This document shows positions 28,807 to 36,518 of a stretch of 64,000 bases of DNA, in pieces. Position 1 is the stretch's first letter. Every line of letters begins with the position of its first letter. The position numbers and the translations under genes are program-made. This DNA comes from Actinacidiphila glaucinigra (lineage in GTDB: Bacteria; Actinomycetota; Actinomycetes; Streptomycetales; Streptomycetaceae). The DNA lies in NCBI RefSeq assembly GCF_900188405.1, contig NZ_FZOF01000016.1, positions 62,001 to 126,000 on the forward strand, given 5' to 3'. The notes under the pieces were generated by a model. It was given only the letters and a program-made list of their open reading frames with translations, ran no database searches and was not told the origin of the DNA.

Positions 28807-29934
28807 ATGACCGAAGCCCGCATTGACGCTGTCGACATCGACACCGATGGGGAGGACGATGCCGACCGGGAGGCTGTCGAGCACGAGCGGGAAGAGATAC
28901 GGGAGTTCGTCAAGGGACTGAGCGCGGACGACATCAAGTCGGGCAGCTGGTTCACCAAGCTCAGCGCTCAGGCCCTGAGCTCCTACACCGACAAGGTCGA
29001 CTGGCAGTACTTCCAGGAGCGGTATGAGGGCGTACCCGCGGATGCCATCGTCGATCAGCGGATGAAGATGGCGGCTCGGTACGCTGCGCTCGAGGGCGGG
29101 CTGTCTGCCGGGGCCTATACGGCGGCAGTCGTCGCCACCCTTGGAAGCCTTGGTGGTGCCTCGCCGGCGACTGTCCCGGCTGCCGTCGCAACAATGATGG
29201 TCGATGTCGCTTTCATCACCCGGCTCCAGCTGCGCCTGGCCTACGACATTGCAGTCCTCTACCGGGTCCCGCTCGACCTGTCAGACCCCGAAGACATGTG
29301 GAAGCTCATTCGAGTGGCCTTCACGATCAAGAGTGGGGAAGCGGTCCGGGAAGGCGCGATCAAGGTGGTTCCGGCCCTCGTGCGGCCGCTGATCAAGCGC
29401 TTCTACTCCAGAGCGGTACTGGCCGCCGGGAGGGGGCTCCCGGTCGTCGGGAAGTTCCTCCTGCAACGCAACGTCATCAAGATCGGTATCCCCCTGGTCG
29501 GCGTTCCCCTCGCGGTGGTGCTGAACCGCTATACGACGCTGCTCGCGGGACGGCATGCGCAAGCCGTCTTCCGGAACGAGGCGCGTGTGATCGAACTCGC
29601 CGAGGGCCTGAGCAAGCGGAGCCGGCACCCGCAGTTGATGCTGTGGGTCGCGTGGCTCGTCATCATGGCGGACGACAAAATCGCCGACGATGAGGCGCTG
29701 TTGATCCGGCATCTGGTCAGGCTGGTGCGGGATCACCATCAGGTGGTCGACGAACAGCTCGCTCACCTTGTTGACATCGACCCCGCCGAGGTGTGGCGGC
29801 GCATAGACGCCGAGCCGGGGGATCTGAGCGACATCCTCGATGCGGCCGACCGGGTGGCCACTGTGGACGGTGCCGTCAACGCGTCCGAGAAGGCCGTCAT
29901 CTCCGAACTTCGAGATCGCTGCCTGCGCGCCTGA
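28807..29934 (+). CDS. EcsC/TerB-like protein (375 aa)
   Basis: An acidic N-terminus (rich in Asp/Glu, about residues 1-45) is followed by an EcsC-like region with hydrophobic segments (about 95-160: EGGLSAGAYTAAVVATLGSL and MVDVAFITRLQLRLAYDIAVLYRVPLD). A C-terminal TerB-like helical domain (about 275-375) contains LMLWVAWLVIMADDKIADDEALLIRHLVRL. EcsC-like proteins are membrane-associated proteins of unclear function; TerB-like domains occur in tellurite-resistance and stress or phage-linked systems. The start ATG 28807 has a strong GGGGGGAA site. It stands alone. The domain calls are from motif resemblance. Confidence 0.7.
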   Translation: MTEARIDAVDIDTDGEDDADREAVEHEREEIREFVKGLSADDIKSGSWFTKLSAQALSSYTDKVDWQYFQERYEGVPADAIVDQRMKMAARYAALEGGLSAGAYTAAVVATLGSLGGASPATVPAAVATMMVDVAFITRLQLRLAYDIAVLYRVPLDLSDPEDMWKLIRVAFTIKSGEAVREGAIKVVPALVRPLIKRFYSRAVLAAGRGLPVVGKFLLQRNVIKIGIPLVGVPLAVVLNRYTTLLAGRHAQAVFRNEARVIELAEGLSKRSRHPQLMLWVAWLVIMADDKIADDEALLIRHLVRLVRDHHQVVDEQLAHLVDIDPAEVWRRIDAEPGDLSDILDAADRVATVDGAVNASEKAVISELRDRCLRA

Positions 29935-30117
29935 CGCCGTTACGCGCCACCTCCCACACTGGTCAAGGCTCCTCTTCACCGCTTGGCTGACCCGGGTCGG
30001 AGCGCCGGGTCTTGCTCTGGGTGCGGATGCGGCTCGGCGCGGCATGAACGTCGTGCGGCCGCGGTCCGGCTCTCCTGGTGCTCTTTCCTGGCGCGCGGGC
30101 CGGCCCTCGCGCCCGTG

Positions 30118-31239
30118 TCACCGGGCGTGGGGCCAGGTGTAGGCGTGGCGCCCGTCGGGTGTGATGGTGATGCGGAACTGGTCCAGGGCGGGGGATCCGT
30201 CGTGGCGCCACCGTTGGAGGTGGTCTTCGATGGCGTCCCAGAGGCGTTCGGGGCCGCCTTGCCGTACTCGCCAGCCGTGCGGGCCGGGCTGGAGCAGGGC
30301 CCAGCTTCCCGCGTCGGTGTCCACGAGCAGCTGGCCCCGGTCGCCGAGGTGGAGGCGCTGGGCTGCGGGTGCGGCGATCTGGGCGACGAACCGGGCCGCC
30401 CAGTCGTCGAGGATGCCGGCGTCAATGGTGGTGTCGCGTGCGCTGCCGGCGTCGAGGTCGGGGAGCGTCCCGAGGGGTGGGGGCTGGTGGGGGCGGGCGA
30501 TCATGAACGAGACCTGCCCGCCGAGCAGCCGTCCGGTCGCGGTGCCGTCGTCGTGGACGGTCAGGCGCGCCAGTTCCGTCGAGTGCATCCAGCCGGACAG
30601 GGTGGCCAGGATCTGGCCGCCGGGGCGGGTCTGGGCGATCCACTGCTCGGGGACGGTGAGTACGCCGCAGGTGGCGATGATCCGGTCATAAGGGGCGCCG
30701 TCCTTGTGTCCGGCCAGACCGTCGCCGGTGATCATCTCGGGTGCGTGGCCGAGGGTGGCGAGCGTGGTCGCGGCCCCGGCCGCCACCACGGGGTCGATCT
30801 CCACCGAGGTGACCAGGTCGTCTCCCAGGCGGTGGCACAGCAGCGCGGTGCAGTAGCCGGTGCCGGTGCCGATCTCCAGTACCCGCATGCCGTCCTGAAC
30901 CTCGAGGTCTTCCAGCATGCGTACCACCAGGCCGGGGGCGGTGCTGGAACTGGTCGGCTGGCGCAGGATCCGGCCGTGGATGTCGCCGGGCACGATCGTG
31001 CCGGCGACCTGGGTGACCACCGAGACGTCGGAGTAGCAGCCGGACAGCCAGCCTTCGTCGCCGGGCATCACCGGCTCCCACGCGGTGGGCGCCGAACCGG
31101 GCACCTGGCGGAAGAAGCCTCCGCGCAGGAACTCGTGTCGCCCGGTGACCGCGACGGCCTGCCGCCATTGCGGCGAGCGCACACTGCGGCCAGCCGTGAG
31201 GTAGACCAGCAATTGCCGGCGCAGGTCTTGCTCGTTCAC
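30118..31239 (-). CDS. PIMT-like SAM-dependent methyltransferase (373 aa)
   Basis: A protein-isoaspartate-methyltransferase-like enzyme. The Rossmann SAM-binding motif is RVLEIGTGTGYCTALL (about residues 145-160), with post-I acidic VTSVEID and a DRIIATCGV segment; RQPTSSSTAPG upstream matches the PIMT substrate-pocket region. In Streptomyces, close relatives are often called 'ATP-grasp peptide maturase system methyltransferase' and partner ATP-grasp enzymes, but no ATP-grasp gene lies in this window. The GTG at 31239 overlaps the stop of a 63-residue frame (GTGA) and follows GGAAGGGAAG; a GTG directly before it is an equal alternative. It is the last gene of the leftward small-gene run. Confidence 0.85.
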   Translation of the reverse strand: MNEQDLRRQLLVYLTAGRSVRSPQWRQAVAVTGRHEFLRGGFFRQVPGSAPTAWEPVMPGDEGWLSGCYSDVSVVTQVAGTIVPGDIHGRILRQPTSSSTAPGLVVRMLEDLEVQDGMRVLEIGTGTGYCTALLCHRLGDDLVTSVEIDPVVAAGAATTLATLGHAPEMITGDGLAGHKDGAPYDRIIATCGVLTVPEQWIAQTRPGGQILATLSGWMHSTELARLTVHDDGTATGRLLGGQVSFMIARPHQPPPLGTLPDLDAGSARDTTIDAGILDDWAARFVAQIAAPAAQRLHLGDRGQLLVDTDAGSWALLQPGPHGWRVRQGGPERLWDAIEDHLQRWRHDGSPALDQFRITITPDGRHAYTWPHAR

Positions 31240-31427
31240 CACGTCTTCCCTTCCAGTAGATCGTCCATGGCCGCCAGCGTCGCTGCAGCCGCGAGGTGCC
31301 GTGCGGCCGGACCGGCCGGGCAGTTCGTCGGCATGGCCGCGCCGGACCGCGGCCCGCCCAGGAGCCTCAGGCCGCGGTGCTGCCGCCACGGCCGGTGTCC
31401 CGCTTCACCGGGCCGTTGCGCCGTCAT
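31236..31427 (-). CDS. Possible 63-residue peptide coupled to the methyltransferase
   Basis: This short frame starts at ATG 31427 inside the end of the Cys-rich gene and stops at TGA 31236-31238, overlapping the methyltransferase GTG by four bases. The tandem overlaps at both ends are what a real coupled gene would show. The peptide is basic in the first half, with LRLLGG and MPTNCPAGP segments, and ends in a short acidic helix (MDDLLEGKTW). No ribosome-binding site stands out. It could be a small substrate of the methyltransferase, but homology would be needed to support it as a gene at all. Confidence 0.4.
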   Translation of the reverse strand: MTAQRPGEAGHRPWRQHRGLRLLGGPRSGAAMPTNCPAGPAARHLAAAATLAAMDDLLEGKTW

Positions 31428-31905
31428 CCCACCCCCACACTTCTGCGGGGCCGCCGCTGCAGTCCACGACGAACGGGGACACGTAACTCGCCGGTTCCAC
31501 GTCCCGGGCTGGGCCGTGGCCCAGGGGCGTGACCTGTGGCTCGGGCACGGTGGCTGCCTGCGGTGTGGCCGTGCTGCAGGCGTGGCAGGTGTCGGCCAGA
31601 CGCCATCGGCGGCCTCCCGCGCAGCGCACCAGCACCAGCTGGACCAGACCGTCACACCCGCGGTGCCGCGGATGCCAGCGGCAGCCGTACTGGCCGCACT
31701 GGCACGTCCTCAGGTGCGATGCGAGCGGCGCGGCACGGACATGCGCCACCAGGTGCGCCACGACCGCGCCACGCACCGGCTCCGCCCTCGGCAGGTCACG
31801 GAGCTGGCCGCATTCCTCGCACGTCATGACCGCCACTGCTGCTATGGGCCGGACCTCCACCGTCCAGGTCCGGCGCGTCGGATCCGGGCTCGTGTCACGC
31901 CGCAT
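31405..31905 (-). CDS. Cys-rich hypothetical protein of mobile elements (166 aa)
   Basis: Cysteines occur in metal-site-like patterns: CEECG, RTCQCGQYGCRWHPRHRGC and TCHAC. The C-terminal quarter is acidic and probably flexible. Similar Cys/His-rich proteins are found near transfer genes of Streptomyces integrative elements, recalled from memory. They may bind zinc and nucleic acid, which is inferred from the cysteine spacing. ATG 31905 was chosen because it precedes the conserved-looking WTVEVRPIAAVAV strand. It belongs to the same leftward run as the methyltransferase and the small genes to the right, though 470 bases separate it from the latter. Confidence 0.65.
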   Translation of the reverse strand: MRRDTSPDPTRRTWTVEVRPIAAVAVMTCEECGQLRDLPRAEPVRGAVVAHLVAHVRAAPLASHLRTCQCGQYGCRWHPRHRGCDGLVQLVLVRCAGGRRWRLADTCHACSTATPQAATVPEPQVTPLGHGPARDVEPASYVSPFVVDCSGGPAEVWGWDDGATAR

Positions 31906-32374
31906 GGGCTCCGGCCCCCTTCCTGGCTCCGGGTTGCCGGCCTCCGGCGGGTTGCCGGGCGTGGAGGGCGGCGCCACCCAAACCCGCGCCCCGCCCAGCC
32001 CCCGTGCTCGAGGGCGTGCCCCGCCGCTCGTCCGGAACAGCGCTGGACCATTGCCGCGGCACGCGGATGCCGCCGGACCGGCAACCGGACCCAGGGCCGT
32101 CCGCGGCACACCGCACGGCGGCGGGCGGGTCAGGCCGGACCGGCGGCAGCGGTACTGCGGACGCAAGCCGGAGAGAAGAAGCGAACACGGTGGTCTTCCA
32201 AGATCGTGGGTGGAACCGGGCGGGGGCCCGCCACGCGCGCTGGGTGACGATCCGGGCAGGCTCGCCAGCGCGCGCGGCGGGATCGCACGGCCCGCCTGGT
32301 ACGGGCCGTGCGCGTCGTCGTCGTGGAGCGGGGGCGTCCTCCCCGAAGAACAGGGAGGAAACAGGGGGCCGGCG
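31906..32374. other. 469-bp intergenic stretch containing a strong hairpin
   Basis: This lies between the SpdD-like gene and the Cys-rich gene, both leftward. The only structure found is the 11-bp perfect hairpin listed separately (32284-32312). Nothing else is recognisable as a gene. Confidence 0.5.
32284..32312. terminator. 11-bp perfect hairpin, likely terminator
   Basis: CGCACGGCCCG (32284-32294) pairs exactly with 32302-32312 around a 7-base loop. It lies 63 bases past the stop of the leftward SpdD-like gene and so could end or attenuate the first part of that operon before the Cys-rich gene. The hairpin is seen directly; the function is inferred. Confidence 0.65.
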
Positions 32375-32590
32375 TCAGACCACCTCGATGGCGACGTCCG
32401 GCGAACTCAGAGCGGTCGGAGGCCGGATGTCGTGCTGAGCGGCGGCGACTTGCATCCACAGCAGCGGCACGGCGGCACTGTTGCCCAGCAGCCACACCAG
32501 GCTCAGCACACCGGACCGGTGCGGCCCGGCATCACGGGACGCACGATGTCTCGAGCGGGCACGGGATAACACGGCCGAACGGGAGCGCAT
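32375..32590 (-). CDS. Small SpdD-like membrane peptide (71 aa)
   Basis: A 71-residue protein: basic N-terminal half (many Arg/Ser), one hydrophobic segment (about residues 33-52, LSLVWLLGNSAAVPLLWMQVA) and an acidic end. This resembles the small spread (Spd) proteins of Streptomyces conjugative plasmids, but similarity is only general. Its ATG overlaps the stop of the preceding gene (TGATG), and GGAGGAGA lies just upstream, so it is certainly placed to be translated. It may help plasmid spread between hyphal compartments. Confidence 0.65.
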   Translation of the reverse strand: MRSRSAVLSRARSRHRASRDAGPHRSGVLSLVWLLGNSAAVPLLWMQVAAAQHDIRPPTALSSPDVAIEVV

Positions 32591-33042
32591 CAGATCTCCT
32601 CCAACAAGCAAGGCGGTGCTGCAGGCGCTGTGGCACGCAAGCGCTGGCATCCCGCGATCGGGTGCCGAACCGCGTGGCCGGCCACGCCCTTGTCCCTGTC
32701 GCTGGCGCCGCCGACGGTCGCACACCACCCGCCGGCCTCCCGCACCCGCAGCTGAAGCTGCGCCCGGGATGCCTCATCGCCCAGCCGGGCCCAGCTGCTG
32801 ACCAGGCAGATGACAGGCCGCGCGTGCGAGAAGGCACGCACCAGGTGAACCAGGGCGTCGAGCTGCGGCCGATCGGTGGCGCTGTGCGCATGAGGCCCGT
32901 GCTCGATCCAGATGCCCTTGTGTTCCCAGTCCGCCTCGGCTGCGTACTGCTCACAGTCGCTCAGCCGCTCGATGAGCAGACTCGGCCCTGGACGCGTGAG
33001 CCGGTCGTAAATCAGCGCGATGGGTCTGGTCGCCGCCGTCAC
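32590..33042 (-). CDS. Resolvase-fold hypothetical protein (150 aa)
   Basis: It resembles the N-terminal part of serine recombinases: ALIYDRLTRPGPSLLIERLSDCEQYAAEADWEHKGIWIE, then RPQLDALVHLVRAFSHARPVICLVSSWARLG. The C-terminal DNA-binding part of a recombinase is missing, and the catalytic serine in the first strand is not obvious, so it is probably a regulatory or inactive relative. Such proteins recur in Streptomyces mobile-element operons. It starts with GTG 33042, overlapping the stop of the preceding gene (GTGA). Confidence 0.7.
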   Translation of the reverse strand: MTAATRPIALIYDRLTRPGPSLLIERLSDCEQYAAEADWEHKGIWIEHGPHAHSATDRPQLDALVHLVRAFSHARPVICLVSSWARLGDEASRAQLQLRVREAGGWCATVGGASDRDKGVAGHAVRHPIAGCQRLRATAPAAPPCLLEEI

Positions 33043-33365
33043 GCTGCCCTCCGCGGGAGATGCTCAGGGCAGACGACGACCGGCCATATACGCCACCCGC
33101 CGTCAACGGCGACGCGCACCATGCCCGCTCCGTCGAGGTGACCGCAGGTGGAACCGCACCAAAGGCAGGCTTCACCACGGAGGCGGGCTGGATCGATGTC
33201 AGGTGACGCTGCCGGAATCTTGGCCAGTGCCTCCAGCCGGGGCGTCTGTTCGTCCGGGCCGTCTGTCTGGGCAGTGACCGGCTCGCGCCCCCCGCCCAGG
33301 CGGGGCATCCCCAGCTTGGCCATGCCGAAGGCGATGCCGTATCCGCCGACGTGCCGGTCGCTCAT
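33039..33365 (-). CDS. Small Cys-containing hypothetical protein (108 aa)
   Basis: This 108-residue protein has a Gly-rich N-terminus (SDRHVGGYGIAFGMAKLGMPRLGGG), a CLWCGSTCG motif (about residues 65-75) likely to bind metal, and a C-terminal VVVCPEHLP that may add a ligand. The start ATG 33365 overlaps the stop of the upstream gene (ATGA), and its stop overlaps the next start (GTGA). Function unknown; it belongs to the mobile-element operon. Confidence 0.7.
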   Translation of the reverse strand: MSDRHVGGYGIAFGMAKLGMPRLGGGREPVTAQTDGPDEQTPRLEALAKIPAASPDIDPARLRGEACLWCGSTCGHLDGAGMVRVAVDGGWRIWPVVVCPEHLPRRAA

Positions 33366-33628
33366 TGTGTACCTCCGGTGATCAGGGCCCACGCCTGCTG
33401 AGTGCCGTCCCCCGCGTGGTCATGGCCGTAGTCGTCAGCGTCGGCCAGAGCGGCGAGGAGGAAGGCACGGTGTGGTTCGTCGAGCTCCTCTGGGAGAGCG
33501 ACGATCAGGCGCACGCCTGTCTGGTCCTCCCGGCGCTCGACTTCTGTGCCGGTGGCCGCGAGGAGCCGTGCGGCGATGCTTTCGATGCGTGGACGCACAG
33601 GTATCCCCTGGTCACTGGTTGATCGCAC
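33362..33628 (-). CDS. Small hypothetical protein, first gene of the leftward operon (88 aa)
   Basis: The first gene of a leftward run with four-base overlaps. The 88-residue product is acidic in its second half (EELDEPHRAFLLAALADADDYGHDHAG) and predicted alpha/beta. GTG 33628 is the chosen start, about 20 bases from a predicted promoter. No family is recognised. It is divergent from a GntR regulator that likely represses this operon. Confidence 0.7.
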   Translation of the reverse strand: MRSTSDQGIPVRPRIESIAARLLAATGTEVERREDQTGVRLIVALPEELDEPHRAFLLAALADADDYGHDHAGDGTQQAWALITGGTQ

Positions 33629-33647
33629 TGCGTAATGCTTCTTAAGT

Positions 33648-33677
33648 AGGTTATCCCTTATGCAGTAGCTTTGTCAA
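33648..33677 (-). promoter_or_regulatory. Sigma-70-type promoter for the leftward small-gene operon
   Basis: Read on the minus strand, TTGACA (33677-33672) and TAACCT (33653-33648) are separated by 18 bases. The region is also much lower in GC than its surroundings. It lies in the divergent space next to the GntR gene, where KorSA-type regulators normally bind. The boxes are seen; the start site and repressor binding are inferred. Confidence 0.6.
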
Positions 33678-33729
33678 TGACGACGTCAGCCTCAACTCGC
33701 CCCCTCGCTGGGGCAGCACGGAGAGTGCC

Positions 33730-34491
33730 ATGCCCCGCGAAGCCCCCTACCTCGAGGTGGCCGACGATTTGCGTCGCCGCATCAAGGCAGGGGAGTGGGG
33801 TATCGGCGAAAAACTTCCCTCGGGCGCCGTCTTGGCGACCGAATACAACGTCGGCCGCAACGTGACGCAACGCGCCTTGGACCGGCTCGTCATCGAAGGC
33901 CTACTCGAAGGACGGGCTGGCTCCGGACGGTTTGTTCGCCCACCACGCGAGCGCATGCGCATGATCCGGTCCCGCCACCGCGAGCACCGCGGCGGCAGCC
34001 CGTTCCACGCGAACATGGATGAACAAGGCAAGGCCGGCACTTGGGAGTCGCACAGTCAGGCCAGAGTGCCCGCTTCAGAGGACGTTGCGCAGCGCCTCGC
34101 CATCCAGCCCGGGGATCACTGCGTGCGCACGACATATGAGTTCATGGCTGACGGTCAGCCTGTACAACTGTCGACGTCCTGGGAGCCGATGGTCATCACG
34201 GACGGCACGCCCATTGTGCTGCCGGAGATGGGTCCGCTTGCCGGCGAGGGAGTCGTGAAGCGGATGCGGACCATCGGCGTCACCGTCGATACCGCCGTCG
34301 AGGTGCCGCGGCCGGGGCGCGCCACGCAAGAAGAGGCCAACCTGCTGGGGATCAGCGTCGGAGACCTGCTGATGCGGATCGAGCGCACGTACTACGACGG
34401 CGACGGTCGGCCTGTGGAGACGGCCGACCTTGTAGTGCCTGACGTCCGCTGGGAGATCGCGTACGAAATCGGCATAGACCGCGGCGAGTGA
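33730..34491 (+). CDS. GntR/UTRA-family transcriptional regulator (253 aa)
   Basis: An N-terminal GntR winged helix (about residues 5-70: YLEVADDLRRRIKAGEWGIGEKLPS, then a recognition part with NVTQRALDRLVIEGLL) and a C-terminal UTRA effector-binding domain (about 105-245, containing DHCVRTTYEFMADGQPVQLSTSWEP and LMRIERTYYDGDGRPVETAD). These are the HutC-subfamily features of Streptomyces KorSA and plasmid repressors. ATG 33730 starts right at the domain. It is divergent from the small-gene operon starting at 33628, which is its most likely target. The effector is unknown. Confidence 0.9.
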   Translation: MPREAPYLEVADDLRRRIKAGEWGIGEKLPSGAVLATEYNVGRNVTQRALDRLVIEGLLEGRAGSGRFVRPPRERMRMIRSRHREHRGGSPFHANMDEQGKAGTWESHSQARVPASEDVAQRLAIQPGDHCVRTTYEFMADGQPVQLSTSWEPMVITDGTPIVLPEMGPLAGEGVVKRMRTIGVTVDTAVEVPRPGRATQEEANLLGISVGDLLMRIERTYYDGDGRPVETADLVVPDVRWEIAYEIGIDRGE

Positions 34492-34986
34492 CGGCTGAAT
34501 TCTGGAGTACGGGCTGCCGGTCGTGTCGGTGGGGACGCTAAGCCTCCTCCGAGCCAAATGAGTTGCAGGTACGGCCGCGTCCCCGCACGCTCGTGCTGAC
34601 GAACGCGCCGTTGCAGCGCTGGTTACGGTCGTTCTGTTGGCAAGGGCCGCCTCAATCGATGCCTCCAGGGTGTCAGGTTCGGCGATGAGCCCATGCGACG
34701 GAGATCATCTTGGACCAGGCGCAGGGCGAGGCCGCGTTTCTGCGGCCCCTGTCGCAGCCGACCGCATGAGCGACGGGTGTTGAGTGCACAGGCTGGATGG
34801 GTGGTCAGTCGCGTCGGCGGTCGAAGGGGGGTGCACGGCGCCCTTGTGTGCATCGACCGGTTCGAGGGGCTCATGGAACGCATGAGCTAGTGAGCGAACT
34901 CTTGTGCGGCTTGAAGGGGTCGGTAGGGTGACTTCCTCGGCTTGGTCGTCCGTGTGGTGGCGTGTTGGGCGTCACCGTCTGCGGTC
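34492..34986. other. 495-bp intergenic stretch, nothing recognised
   Basis: This lies between the GntR gene and the DUF6083-like gene, both rightward. Open frames exist on both strands, but none has a protein-like composition or a good start. No hairpin or promoter pair stood out. Confidence 0.45.
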
Positions 34987-36348
34987 ATGCGCTCGACGAA
35001 CAATTCCTTCGCTGACGATGGTTTTGCCTGGGATGGCAGCCGGAAGAATTACCGGCCGCGCCGGTCCCTGCACATTGCCGAGGACAGTCCGAGCCGGTTG
35101 CTGCGGTCTGCGCAAGGCGGCCGGTGTGATCTCTGCGGGAATCCCGTTGAGTGGTACCAGCGCCCGGGTAGTCCTGCTGTTCCGCTGCATCCGGTAGAGC
35201 TGCCCGTGGGGTCGGTGCCGCTTGGGGAGCGCTGGCATGTTTCTTCCGGTTTTGCTCATGCTTCCCATGACGGGAGCGCGTGGTGTCGGGTGCGGCACCA
35301 CGCCCTGTGCCCTGCATCGCCAGTGGGCAACCGTAGCCCGCTCCTGGAGGAGATGTGCCGGGCCCTCGCGCTGAACTCCCGCCGCATGCAAGATGCGGGC
35401 CTCTTCACGCCCCGGCCTGAGCAGCCGGCCCAGGCCGCGCCGGATGTGTCTGTCCGGCCGGTCGTGCGCGTCCTCGGCACGCGCTATGTGGCCCCCGGTC
35501 CTGTCGAGGACGTCCAGTGTGTGGCCCAGACCCGCACCCGCCGTCGCTGCTGCCTGCCCGTCCTGGACCCCGCGGCCCTGCCTGGTACGTGGCGGCTCGA
35601 GATCGTCGATCCGCTCCTTCGCCCCGGCGACGGGCACCTGCCGGCCGACCCGGAGGTGATGGCCCTGTACGACCTCACTGGCTTGCCGTACGCCGAGCAG
35701 CTGCGCTGGCGCGCCCAGCGTTGTACCGCTCATGCCACTGTTCGCGGTGCTGCGGACAGCGCTCTGGTTGCCTGGGAGCCCTTTGACTCGGTCCGCCACC
35801 GCTTGTGTATCTGCGACCGGCTTCCCGACCCGTCGCCTGCCTCGGGCGGTGGTCTGGGGTTAGCCCGCTGCCCTCCAGGGGCCGTTCCGCTCGGCTGCTC
35901 CGCCCGCGTCGGCCTCGCGGCCACCACGGCCACTTTCCTGCCGCATCACTTGCTGCGCCGGATTCGCTGCTCTTGTCCTGGCCGTTTCGGAGGCCTCTGG
36001 TGTCCAAGACCTTGGTCGGTACTCCCGACCCGGACCAGCCGCCGCCCTGTCCTGCCCTGTGTGATGAGCATGCCGAGCGCGTGGTCCTGGCGTCGTTGCT
36101 CCGCTACCCGCAGCTGGTCCCCTACTTGGTGGCGGTACCGCATGCGACGTACTTCAGCGGCCCGGCCTGCCGGGAGGTCTTCCTTGCTGCGGTCGCAGTT
36201 CATCACCACAAGGGGGCCTGCACTGCGGCGGCCGTCTCGGCCGAGCTCGCCCGGCGGCAGCGAACGAGCAGGGCCTCCTTCCTCGAGCAGGCTAAGCACC
36301 TGGTCACCGAGTTTGACCGTGTCGCGGTACCGGCGGAGCCGGTCGTAG
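34987..36348 (+). CDS. DUF6083-like protein with overlong C-terminal frame (453 aa as read)
   Basis: Residues about 20-110 match the actinobacterial DUF6083 pattern: PSRLLRSAQGGRCDLCGNPVEWYQRP, then VPLHPVELP and RWHVSSGFAHASHDGSAWCRVRHHALCPA. A second Cys-containing region follows (CLPVLDP, RCTAHA, CICDRLPDP, to about residue 285). After about residue 285 the sequence becomes irregular and Arg/Ser-rich, and the last 349 bases overlap the DnaB-like gene in another frame. A one-base shift near 35860 would give a stop (TAG), so the tail is probably not real protein or marks a small indel. ATG 34987 was chosen. Domain function unknown. Confidence 0.65.
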   Translation: MRSTNNSFADDGFAWDGSRKNYRPRRSLHIAEDSPSRLLRSAQGGRCDLCGNPVEWYQRPGSPAVPLHPVELPVGSVPLGERWHVSSGFAHASHDGSAWCRVRHHALCPASPVGNRSPLLEEMCRALALNSRRMQDAGLFTPRPEQPAQAAPDVSVRPVVRVLGTRYVAPGPVEDVQCVAQTRTRRRCCLPVLDPAALPGTWRLEIVDPLLRPGDGHLPADPEVMALYDLTGLPYAEQLRWRAQRCTAHATVRGAADSALVAWEPFDSVRHRLCICDRLPDPSPASGGGLGLARCPPGAVPLGCSARVGLAATTATFLPHHLLRRIRCSCPGRFGGLWCPRPWSVLPTRTSRRPVLPCVMSMPSAWSWRRCSATRSWSPTWWRYRMRRTSAARPAGRSSLLRSQFITTRGPALRRPSRPSSPGGSERAGPPSSSRLSTWSPSLTVSRYRRSRS

Positions 36349-36467
36349 TGCACTACGCGGCGATCGTCCGGGACCTGGCCGCGCTGCGCCGCCATCCGAC
36401 CGCTCACCCTGAGGGCCTGCCGCCGGTGCCGATGCGCGGCTTCCTCATGGACGACGACACCACCTGA
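36000..36467 (+). CDS. Stand-alone DnaB-helicase N-terminal domain protein (155 aa)
   Basis: The N-terminal collar domain of replicative helicase DnaB without the RecA-like ATPase part. The pattern AERVVLASLLRYPQLVPYLVAVPHATYFSGPACREVFLAAVAVH is the usual first two helices, followed by ELARRQRTSRASFLEQA and a final YAAIVRDLAALRR. GTG 36000 is supported by GGAGG six bases upstream. DnaB-N-only proteins occur on Streptomyces plasmids; they may block or recruit the host helicase. The gene sits between the DUF6083-like gene and a UvrD-like helicase gene. Confidence 0.8.
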   Translation: MSKTLVGTPDPDQPPPCPALCDEHAERVVLASLLRYPQLVPYLVAVPHATYFSGPACREVFLAAVAVHHHKGACTAAAVSAELARRQRTSRASFLEQAKHLVTEFDRVAVPAEPVVVHYAAIVRDLAALRRHPTAHPEGLPPVPMRGFLMDDDTT

Positions 36468-36518
36468 CCACCCCTGCGCGCCACGTACCGCGCACTCACA
36501 GAACGACGATGCTCAACG

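Noticed and set aside
30090-30113. Imperfect GC palindrome GGCGCGCGGGCC...
   Set aside because: It is centred on GGGCCGGCCC with almost no loop; likely chance in high-GC DNA, though it lies between convergent genes.
30118-31905. Graspetide (ATP-grasp peptide) cluster
   Set aside because: A methyltransferase of the relevant family and a short frame are present, but no ATP-grasp ligase is found.
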